Below are positions 24,301-36,300 of a stretch of DNA of 64,000 nt, piece after piece. A model generated the notes under the pieces. That model was not told the origin of the DNA. It saw only the letters and a program-made list of their open reading frames with translations, and did not search any database. The position numbers and the translations under genes were made by a program. This DNA is from Omphiscola glabra (lineage: Eukaryota; Mollusca; Gastropoda; Lymnaeidae), in NCBI GenBank assembly GCA_964017045.1, contig OZ024797.1:12617062-12681061 (forward strand), written 5' to 3'. Every line of letters starts with the position of its first letter. Within the stretch, counting starts at the first letter, position 1.

Positions 24301-27300
24301 GTAATGTTACTGACATCGTTCGTAACATGATGAACGTCATGTTACAGTTTTTTGTTATCTCCTGGTGCGCCAGGCGTCGTTGCCTTCCAAGAATTACCTC
24401 CTGACGTAGACACACGATGAAACAAACAGCACGCAATACTAAGATTAAGAAACAGATAAACCACAAAAGTTTAGTATAGCCTCTATCGACGAAAGCGGTC
24501 ACATTCACCCCGATGGTCCATACCAGCGTGTCTCAACCTGTGGGTCGCACTAAATTAATGTAATATAACATAACACATGTATCACGCTACGCATCTAAAA
24601 TATCTGCATTTTCCCCGTTATTTGCCTTATACATAATTAACAACACCTGCAATAATCCTCTATCCACATACAGCACTGACGGCAGTGACAGCACTGTTGG
24701 CATTGACAGCACTGACAGCACTGACGGCAATGACAGCACTGATAACGACCCTAACAGCACTGACGACTCTAACAGAAAGGACACCACCGACAGCTCTAAC
24801 GGCGTCTGTAAGACAATCCAACCTCACTCTACTCCTCAGCGATCTACCTCAACGTGACAACCACCACCGTCCACCAAAGAGAGCGATCCCCGAAGTCAGC
24901 TGATCCACATCAAACAGGTGAGAAGCCAAAAAATGGGTTCATTTTTAATTCACTCTTTCAATTTGTCCTTCTTCGGAGCTTCTAAAGCCTACTAGAGAGT
25001 CTGACAATTTGTGGAAATGTTTATACAAATTTAAGGTGAATTAATTTAAAAGCCCCTTTAAATCTACTTTATAAGAATTCCAATTAGTGGCGCCCCCCCC
25101 CCCCCCAGGCTCGCAACCGCACATTATTTTTCACTCCACTGAACTACATTAAATATTCTACCGATCTACAGGCTTTCCCACTACAGATTTTTTTCACCAA
25201 CTATTTCAGAAAAAAATTAACAAAAATATTACGAACTAAACGCACATTTTTTTTTTAAAAAAAGAAAAGAATCTAAGCAGCGCAGTTATCTGGAATTTTA
25301 TTTCGTGAAAATAATGGTATCATTGTTTGCTGGGTGGCCGAGTGAGCAAATCTCAAGTTAATGGCCAGGAGTTCAATCCCCGCCAAAGCCCAGTCAAGCA
25401 AAAAGATGGGGAGATGGAGTTCAAGTGCGCCTAACAGGCAGCAGTGAGACCCCTCGAACATCGAACATCGAAGCGCCGTGAGCATGCACTGTTTAGTTTA
25501 ACCTCTATCGACGAAAGCGGTCACATTCACCCCCGATGGTCCATACCAACGGTTCTCAACCTTTGGGTCGCGACCCCTTTGGTGGTCGAACGACCCTTAC
25601 GCATGGAATGAGCGCTATAAAAGTACTCCAATCAATCAACATCATACTTCCTTCCTCTCCCCCTTGCAAAACATTATTTTGGGGGTTGAGGGGCTAAGAG
25701 TTTATTAGCCAAGTTTCAGCACTTGACGAAAAGGGCCGTATGAACAATAGCAATGTTTCCTTTATATTATATATTAAAATAGCAGAATGGTGCGCACTAG
25801 TGGACAACAACGTTACCTTTTATTTTGTTTACGATTTTGTCTGTGTGTCTGCGGGTCAAATCTTGCATCTTAATTTTTTTTGCGGGTCAAATCTTGCATC
25901 TTAATTTTTTTTGCGGGTCAAATCTTGAATCTTAATTTTGTTTCTTTGTCTGCGGGTCAAATCTTGCATCTTAATTTTGTCTGTGTGTCTGCGGGGGAAA
26001 TCTTGCATCTTAATTGTATCGTGGGTCAAATCTTGCATCTTAGTTGTGGCTGTGTGTCTGCGGTGGAAATCTTGCATCTTAATTGTGTATGCGGGTCAAA
26101 TCTTGCATCTTCATTTTGTCTGCCGGTCAAATCTTGCAACTTAATTTTGTCTGCGGGTCAAATCTTGCATCTTAATTTCGTCTGCTGGTCGAATCTTGCA
26201 TTTAAATTTTGTTTCTTTGTCTGCGGGTCAAGTCTTGCATCTTAATCTTGTCCTAATTCCTTATTTACAATTGAGCCTGAAACTTTGGACTCTTTGAGAT
26301 GAAACAAAATAAAAAATGTACCAAAAAGGAAAGAAGTAAAAATCCCCCAAAACTTCAGAGCCGTTTCGGTCATGTGACTAAAATCTGCGTGGGGCGCCCA
26401 TACAGTGATGTCGTATGACAATTTCTTAAGGCTGCTCTGTCCGTTTGTTAGTTTACAGTGTTTTCAAATCTGGCATCTCAATTTTGACCTACTTCCTGAA
26501 CTCCAAATGAGCTGAAACATTAGAACAAATTGATTTCATTTGTTTTAATCTTATGACTGTCACAACTCTGAACTTTTGTGGGAGATATTTATTTTATTCT
26601 TTTTAGTAAATGTTGGTAAAGCGCAATAGTTAAAATTTTTCTAATTGAGATTCTTTTCAGTTTCTATAAAAGATATCAAAAATTATTTTCAAATTCCTTT
26701 TATCGGTTCAACTTTGACGTTTTCTTTAATTTCTTCTTTTTTTAAATGTTTGCTCCTTTGTTTTTTATTTTGTTGTTTTAAAAAAGAAAGTTTTGCAAGT
26801 GATCTTTAGCATTTAAATATATTTTAAAAAAAGGTTAGTAAAACCTTAGTGAACTTTGGCAAAGTCTCGCTTGTGTCCGTGCCTCCAAAAGCTCAGTTTT
26901 TAGAAGCACCGCTCTGGTTCGTAGAGGAAACGCACCGTGCTCAGTGCCGCAGCGGCTTACGGAAGATGAATCAAAGCTTGGAGATAACAAAGTTGTCGGA
27001 CGGATCCAGGGGAAATAGGTGTTGATGAAGTGGGGGAGGCAATTTTTTTTTTGGGGTGCAGAGCATGGCGAGCAGACGTTATCAAGAACAGTGCACTCCT
27101 TGAGATTCGGTGCCTGGGGGTGGTTTGGGCAAGGGCTTGAAAGGTAACGGGTTCACTCCTGTCAATCTCTTTTTTGTCGTTATTTCTTTTTTGTTTTCAC
27201 GTGTGAAGGTCTTCTGCCCGGTGCAAAATTGATGTCCCCCCCCCCCCCCGGACAATTCGGCAATTGTCGGTTATATGTTTTTGAAGGCGTTCAGTGATAG

Positions 27301-30300
27301 TGATAGCGAAACGAGCGACAATCTATGTGTGGTCCAGTACCTCAACTTGTACTTTTACTGAACATATAGCGTAATGTTTCTCCTTCTTCTAAACCGAATT
27401 TAACAAAAGCTACGAGGTGCCAGCGAGTATGACGACCAAATTATATGTCGTAAAAGAGAGTCCTTTAAGTTTAATGACCACTGACGTCACCGGTTTTATA
27501 TTATACAACAAGATTTACGATATTTTCTTCGGAGTATTTCCAGGACATTTTTTTCTACTCTGAGTCCACCAAGTCCTGTTAAACGCATCAATAAACAGGT
27601 TCCCTCAAATCCACCAACTCCCTCAGCTTCACCGACTTCCTCAACTCCACCGAATTCCTTAACTTGGCCGACATCTTCAACTCCACCGACTTCCTCAACT
27701 CCACCGACTTCCTCAACTCCACCGACTTCCTCAACTCCACCGACTTCCTCAACTCCGCCGACTTCCTCAACTCCACCGACTTCCTCAACTCCACCGACTT
27801 CCTCAACTCCACCGACTTCCTCAACTCCACCGACTTCCTCAACTCCACCGACTTCCTCAACTCCACCGACTTCCTCAACTCCACCGAATTCCTCAACTCC
27901 ACCGACTTTCTTAACTCAAACGATTTCCTCAACTCCACCACGAAAAAATAATCCCGCGTCTTGGTTTCCCTTCCTTCTGTTTCCTCAAAATGGCCTGCAG
28001 TTATCTCTAATGTTTCCGAATTCATCATGTGCAGTCTCCACTTCGTGCATCCCTAAAGCCAATGACATTTCTGATATCTTTGTAACGTCGAGCTTGTCCT
28101 AGGGCTTGTCTACAGCACGTTGTCCTAGGGCTTGTCTACCGCACCTTGTCCTAGGGCTTGTCTACCGCACGTTGTCCTAGGGCGTGTCTACCGCACGTTG
28201 TCCTATGGTGTGTCTACCGCACGTTGTCCTAAGGCGTGTCTACCGCACGTTGTCCTAGGGCGCGTCTACCGCACGTTGTCCTAGGGCGTGTCTACCGCAC
28301 GTTGTCCTAGGGCTTGTCTACCGAACGTCAATGTGTAACTTCTGAGCCTCTTGTTCCTGGTGAGGGAAGGGGTTAGACAAATTAAAATAATAGTTTTGAA
28401 ATGTTCGTTTTAAATTACCACCTTTTAATTTGTGACGCCTCTGGTAGTACTGGTAGTGAGAGTCATGAACAAAACAAAGCAACATCAACAACGACACACA
28501 CACAAAATAAAATTATCAATTTTTATGTCTGATTTGGCAGACGTGAGGTGGCTTTGAAAAATAAGTTTGACTACCGAAACATTTTCCTCATCCAACCTGG
28601 CAACTAGGAGTTATGTTGTCTTCGTTGTTTACAGTTTCAGCCTGTCCTGGCAGCAGTCAAACGAAGACGCACACAAACATCTCATCTCATATAAAGGTCA
28701 TTGTGTTGAGTTACATACGCAGTGGGTCGACCCTGTGCGGGGATTTGTTACAGGTGAGACCTTTTGTTACAGGTAAGAACTTTTGTTACAGGTAAGACCT
28801 TTTGTTACAGGCAAGACCTTTTGTTACAGGTAAGACCTTTTGCTACCAGGTAAGACCATTTGTTACAGGTAAGACCTTTTGCTACTAGGTAAGACCTTTT
28901 GTTACAGGTAAGACCTTTTGTTACAGGTAAGACCATTTGCTACAGGTAAGACCTTTTGTTACACGTCTTCTTGGTAACTGCTTGTTACTCATAGTTCCCC
29001 GAACAGCAATACAAAGCGATGTTGCTAGACACTTAGAAGGACTTACCTATTCACTTGAAGCCGGATCTTCGGAAGGTAATTTCAACAAGACTTTGGGTAA
29101 TTTAAATGCTGATTCTTTCGTGTCATTAGATGACATTGACATATTTTAATGTCAGCTGCTTTCAACTTTTAGATAACTTTTGAAGATTCACTATAGACCT
29201 CTCTGTGCCAGACTCATGGCCGCAGCAGCACCATAGCAGGGCCCCATCATTACTAGCTCCATTCATTTGGTCATGTAATTTTATAATAGTCCCCTCTACA
29301 ATCCACACATACCAACATTTCTACTATGTGAATAATTACCTCCCTTATATCCCTAAGCCCACATAGATGTACTTGATTACCTCTCTTACACCCCGAGACA
29401 CACTTGGGTGTCTTATATATGTATGATGGCACATCCGGACGTCTTCTATGTGTATAACGACATCCCTTCCATTCCCAGGCACATCCGGATGTCTTCTATG
29501 TGTATGAACCGTTGCTCTACCTGTGGGACTACTACGTGCCGACAAAACATCGTGGGAAAGATGATCATAGGTAAATATAAGGCGTTTGCTAACCTTTGAC
29601 CCCATACATCACTGACACATCTTGACGTAACCTATGACACCCTGCATGACTGACACATCTTGACTGATTAAGTTATGTGATGCAGGTGTTTGTGGCTAAA
29701 TTTCTCTTCTTTGTGACAAAGGTCACACAGCTGTTTGTTCTTAATGTTAGCAGAGTTGGTTGTCAAGCTCATCCGTGTTGTCTTTCAGCTCCAACAAATG
29801 AATTACCTGCGTTTGTTATCCATATGTAATACAATGTGGTATATATTGTCCATGTTTAACAGAATGTCGTATATGTTTCCCAAATGTGTCATACAATGCG
29901 ATATATATCGCCCAGTGTATACAATATCGTATAAGTTGACCATGTGTAGTAATACAAATCATGTTCACTGTTCGTATCCACTCCATTTGAAGCTGTTAAT
30001 TTGAAAGAAACCCAAGGATAAGATCCGCTTTGAAAGTTGTTTATTTCTATCCGACTAATCAGCAAGGGCGTCATTTCGGGTTTTTTTTTCAGGGTTGTTT
30101 GGGGGGGGGGGGGGGGTGATCAAAACTTGGTCGGCTTGTACTTGTAAAGTTGTTTATTACTAGAGGCACCCCATAGTACATAGCAATTGAAATAAAACCT
30201 GCAAATTCAGGGGATGGGGTGTAAATACCCACCCTGCCCTTCCCAAATGACGTCCCTGCTTATCAGCCATAGTCTTGACACGCCCATGATGATCAACAAA

Positions 30301-33300
30301 GGCGTCTCCAGACTGGGGCCGCTAAGCCTTAAATTCAGACACCCCACACATCTTCGGGCACGTCCACCAGTTCAAGTGCTGCCTGGTTAAGGTCACATCC
30401 TGGTGTGAGCTTGCATGCGTGGTTTCAAACGGAAGTACAATTGCGATCATGACAAGATAATTAGAGTGAACTTCCTTCAAGTTCATTGTTTTACACGTTG
30501 GTGTCTTTTGTATGTGTGTGTGTGTGGGGGGGGGGTGTTCTACCTATGTGATTTAAAAAGATGACTTTCTGTTTGACCAAGAGCAGAGAGGGCAGTATCC
30601 AGTGCTGGATTAACTTTAAGGCAGATGAGGCACGTGCCTAACAGCCCCGAACTTTTAAAATGATCCACATTTTTTATTGATCTGACCCAAGGGCGTCTAT
30701 CCTCCACCCTTGATTGGTAGAAGCCAAACTCCCCCTCCACGTTGGATCTTGGTTAATTCTGCACATATTGGCTTGCAGTGTTTCGATCAGACAATTCGTT
30801 CAAAAAGGGGGATAGGGGCTATTCATAAATTCGAGTCGACAGTGCTAGTGGCATAGGAAGAGGGCGGAGGGGGCGGTTGGAGCTTGTTCTACAAATAAGG
30901 GGCAGCATTTTGGCCAAGTGCAGAAATAGGGGGTTTTTTTTCAAGGAAGGGGGCGTCAAAAATCTTGGCCCGCCCTGGATGGCAGATATCATAGCTACGT
31001 CACTGATTAGTACACTGTTGTTTAAGTATAAAACTGTTTTACTTGTCAACAAATTCGTCGGTTGTGTCCCTTTGTAATACTTTATCTTTATGTACATATA
31101 AATAATTAAATATAAACGCCCAATCCAATCCATCCTCCCTTGGTGAACAAAGAGGTGGGGGTGAAGGTGAAACCGTTCCAGGGTGTAAATTTGGGGCACG
31201 CTTCAATTATAGTATTTAAAATCTTTGTTTTGTTTATTTTTAAAGTTGAATTTTTTGTGTGTGTGTTTGTTTTTTTTTAAGTTATAAATTTCTCTGTACA
31301 AGTGTCTGTATCAACATGATTAGGCTGGTGTAGCATTTTGTCGTATATTTTTATAATTTTAAAACATCCATCCATCCCTGTGGTGCTACAGCGCATATAG
31401 GGCTCTAGCCTGCCTCCCCACTTCCTTCCACTGACACCAACTATCCATCCCCGTGGCGCTACAGCGCATATAGGGCTCTAGCCTGCCTCCCCACTTCCTT
31501 CCACTGAGACCAACTATCCATCCCTGTGGTGCTACTGCGCATGTAGGGCTCTGGCCTGCCTCACCACTTCCTTCCACTGACACCAACTATCCATCCCCGT
31601 GGCGCTACAGCCCATGTAAGGCTCTGGCCTGCCTCACCACTTCCTTCCACTGACACCAACTATCCATCCCCGTGGCGCTACAGCCCATGTAGGGCTCTGG
31701 CCCGCCTCACCACTTCCTTCCACTGACACCAACTATCCATCACTGTGCCGCTACAGCCCATGTAGGGCTCTAGCCCGCCTCACCACTTCCTTCCACTGAG
31801 ACCAACTATCCATCACTGTGCCGCTACAGCCAAAGTAGGGCTTTGGTCTCGCCAAATTATAACTTTTCTGTTGAAACCTCAACGGCGATTCATTTTTTTT
31901 TTTCAACTTTACTACGTGCCTCACCATCGACCACACTCTCTATCCCAGTGCCTCGAATTGTGCCTCACCATCGGCCACACTTGCTATCCCAGTGCCTTGA
32001 ACTACGCATCACCATAGGCTACACTCTTTCTATCCCAAGGCCTCGAACCGTGCCTCACCATCGGCCACACTTGCTATCCCAGTGACTCGAACATTCATAT
32101 CATTTTTAGTGTTAAATTAGAAAATATATAAAGATTATTGACGTCAGTTAGTTTAGCACAGGTAGTCTCAACACAGGTAGTCTCAACACAGTTAGTCTCA
32201 ACACAGGTAGTCTCAACACAGGTAGTCTCAACACAGGTAGTCTCAACACAGGTAGTCTCAACACAGGTAGTCTCAACACAGGTAGTCTCAACACAGGTAG
32301 TCTCAACACAGGTAGTCTAACATAGGTGGTCTCAACACAGGTAGTCTCAACACAGGTAGTCTAACACAGGTAGTCCAACACAGGTAGTCTCAACACAGGT
32401 AGTCTCAACATAGGTAGTCTAACACAGGTAGTCTCAATACAGGTAGTCTAACACAGGTAGTCCAACACAGATAGTTTAGTCCAACGCAGGTAGTCCAACA
32501 CAGGAAGTCTAACACACTTTTTTTGAAAGTGAATGATGGGATTATTCGAAATCAAATTCATAGAAGTGTTTCCAGAAATAATACATGTAACGGAGTGTGA
32601 ATTATGAATCACCAATGTTTAGCTTGTGTCAGGAATCAGACTTTTCTTATACCCGGGTAATACGTTTAAAACGTTGTCTACGTCTCAGTTGAACAGTGTC
32701 TGTCTAACTGTGGCATCGCCCCAGAGGCGTAGCTAAGGATGGGCAGGGGGTACAGACGTCCCTGGGCGCCAGACGAGTTAAGGGCGCCAAAATGTGCTTT
32801 GATATTATTTTATTGATGAAAATAATGGGTTTGAGAGTTGAAAAAAGAAAGGGAGGCTCTTTAAAATGAATCGCGTCTTCGGGCGTCAAACACTCTAGCT
32901 ACGCCTCTGGGCCACACCCCACTCCACACACACACACACACACAACTGTCTTAATTCATCATAAAACAAATATAAAAGCATCTTGCGTTTGCCACTCAAA
33001 CACCTGGACCTATCACGTGACAAATTTTGAGCTTTTGAAAACCTCTAATTTTTTTCTTTCACTTTGCCGGACATGGGTTAAACAATTTTGTTTTTCTTTC
33101 CTTTAGGTTGCGGACCAAGGAGCACTGGCGTCGAACAAAGCCATACAGCCCACCGCCTCTGGACTTCATTGGCTACATGTTCAACTGTAACCTGAGTGTG
33201 TACAACATGGAGTTCCTCACGAACGTCTTTCACAGCGAGGACTTCAGGACGGCGCGTTGTGTGACCAGCAACAAGAAGACGAATATCGTGTCCAATCTGA

Positions 33301-36300
33301 CCGAAGCCTGCATCACCTGTGTAAGGGAAAAGTAAGTCTGTTGAAACCTGTCATGGCATTAGTGGACAGAGTCGTATCTATTGAAACCAGCCATGCCATA
33401 AGGGGACAGAGGCGTGTCTGTTGAAACCATTTGTAGCATTAGTGGACAGAGGCATGTCTGTTGAAACCATTTGTGGCATTAGTGGACAGGGGCGTGTCTG
33501 TTGAAACCTGTCATGGCATTAGTGGACAGAGGGGTGTCTGTTGAAACCTGTCATGGCATTAGTGGACAGAGTCGTGTCTATTGAAACCAGCCATGCCATA
33601 AGGGGACAGAGGCGTGTCTGTTGAAACCATTTGTAGCATTAGTGGACAGAGGCGTGTATGTTGAAACCTGTCATGGCATTAGTGGACAGAGTCGTGTCTA
33701 TTGAAACCAGCCATGCCATAAGGGGACAGAGGCGTGTCTGTTGAAACCATTTGTAGCATTAGTGGACAGAGACATGTCTGTTGAAACCATTTGTGGCATT
33801 AGTGGACAGGGGCGTGTCTGTTGAAACCTCTCATGGCATTAGTGGACAGAGGGGTGTCTGTTGAAACCTGTCATGGCATTAGTGGACAGAGTCGTGTCTA
33901 TTGAAACAAGCCACGCCATTAGTTGACAGGGGCGTGTCTGTTGAAACCTGTCATGGCATTAGTGGACAGAGGCGTGTCTGTTGAAACCTGTCATGGCATT
34001 AGTGGACAGAGGCGTGTCTGTTGAAACCCGTCATGGCATTAGTGGACAGAGGCGTGTCTGTTGAAACCCGTCATGGCATTAGTGGACAGAGGCGTGTCTG
34101 TTGAAACCCGTCATGGCATTAGTGGACTGAGGCGTGTCTGTTGAAACCTGTCATGGCATTAGTGGACAGAGGCGTGTCTGTTGAAACCTGTCATGGCATT
34201 AGTGGACAGAGGCGTGTCTGTTGAAACCCGTCATGGCATTAGTGGACAGAGGCGTGTCTGTTGAAACCTGTCATGGCATTAGTGGACAGAGGCGTGTCTG
34301 TTGAAACCCGTCATGGCATTAGTGGACAGAGGCGTGTCTGTTGAAACCTGTCATGGCATTAGTGGACAGATGCGTGTCTGTTGAAACCCGTCATGGCATT
34401 AGTGGACAGAGGCGTGTCTGTTGAAACCCGTCATGGCATTAGTGGACAGAGGCGTGTCTGTTGAAACCCGTCATGGCATTAGTGGACAGAGGCGTGTCTG
34501 TTGAAACCCGTCATGGCATTAGTGGACAGAGGCGTGTCTGTTGAAACCTGTCATGGCATTAGTGGACAGAGGCGTGTCTGTTGAAACCTGTCATGGCATT
34601 AGTGGACAGAGGCGTGTCTGTTGAAACCCGTCATGGCATTAGTGGACAGAGGCGTGTCTGTTGAAACCCGTCATGGTATTAGTGGACAGAGGCGTGTCTG
34701 TTGAAACCCGTCATGGCATTAGTGGACAGAGGCGTGTCTGTTGAAACCCGTCATGGCATAAGTGGACAGAGGCGTGTCTGTTGAAACCCGTCATGGCATT
34801 AGTGGACAGAGGCGTGTCTGTTGAAACCCGTCATGGCATTAGTGGACAGAGGCGTGTCTGTTGAAACCCGTCATGGCATTAGTGGACAGGAGCGTATCTG
34901 TTGAAACCAATTATCTAGAAATAATTTAATGAATAGTACAACATGCATCATCAGACATTTTATGTAACGGACAGTGACACAAAAAGAAATGGGGGGGGGG
35001 CCCCGCACAAACTTTGTCTTTGCTATAACATTATCGTTAGCTTAGTGTTTGTCAAAACCACAAAGAAATTCACGTGAGCACATCCTCCTTGGCCCGTCCC
35101 ATCCATCGATACGATAAGGAAAATGTGTCTTTCGGTGTGAGTCACCATTTTGTTTGAGGCGGTGTTTCTAAACGTAAAAGGGCAACAGTTTGGAGTCAGA
35201 GACGCAATAATGCAAAGCCAGAAAAACCAATATGACCAGTGGTCAAGCTCAGAGTCGCCCTCAAATGTCAAGTTCACAATCGCCTTCAGTTGTCCTCCAC
35301 TGTCCAAGACCTTGGCTTATATATTGACAGTAAACTAAGTATGATTCCACATATCAGTTCTGTGGTCAGGGCATGCTTCTGTCATCTAAGCGCCCTGGGT
35401 CAGCTGCGTCCTCAACTCAATAATAGAACAGCCAATGCCGTAGCATATAATCTATTCCAATCAAGATTAGATTACTGTAATAGTTGTTTGTGGGGTTTAC
35501 CTCAGAACCAAATTCAGAGACTCCAGAAGGTACACAATACTGCAGCACGCATTGTATCGCGCATAAAGAAATCTGACCACATCACTCCAGTTCTTAGAGA
35601 TCTCCATTGACTTCCTGTGAGTGAGCGCATTAACCACAAAATTCTGTTCAGCTGTATAAAATGCCCTGCACCTGACTATCTAAAAGAACTGATTTCTAAA
35701 CAAGCGTCCTTAAAGAACCAGCAGTCTTCAACACAGTGTCCTTACTGAGAGTCCACGGTGTGGATGGACACAGAAAAAAGTCTTACAGAGTGCGCTCATT
35801 TGAAGCGATAGCGCCAACATGATGGAATAGTCTGCCTCAATCTCTGAGGGGTATTGAAAATGATAAAAAATCATGTAAGAAACATTTAAAGACTTTTTTG
35901 TTTAAATAGATTTAAGAAAACCAGAGCGCAGTGAGCATGCTAAGGTAGCATGGATACCAGCAGTGAGCATGCTAAGGTAGCATGGATACCAGCAGTGAGC
36001 ATGCTAAGGTAGCATGGATACCAGCAGTGAGCATGCTAAGGTAGCATGGATACCAGCAGTGAGCATGCTAAGGTAGCATGGATACCAGCAGTGAGCATGC
36101 TAAGGTAGCATGGATACCAGCAGTGAGCATGCTAAGGTAGCATGGATACCAGCGCTATATATAATATCCAATCAATCAATCAAAGTTCATAGTCGCCTTC
36201 AGTGTCCAAGTTCATAGTCGCCTTCAGTGTCCAAGTTCACAGTCGCCTTCAGTGTCCAAGTTCATAGTCGCCTTCAGTGTCCAAGTTCATAGTCGCCTTC

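Larger units (their letters stand above)
25072..25745 (-). repeat. Unclassified dispersed repeat, copy 2 (split by a SINE)
   Basis: Homologous to 18519-18925: shared blocks include CCAATTAGTG, a C-run, CTTGCAACCGCAC-type sequence, GCGCAGTTATC.GGAATTTTA and GCCAAGTTTCAGC. On the minus strand both encode [10 protein letters not shown] in the same context. This copy is interrupted at about 25318-25650 by a SINE-containing insertion. Family unknown. Confidence 0.7.

Noticed and set aside
24685..24903. 72-codon ALTALTA frame as an exon of the sulfotransferase
   Set aside because: In the frame compatible with exon 1 it meets TGA before the donor at 24917; a smaller exon from 24840 fits phase and signals.
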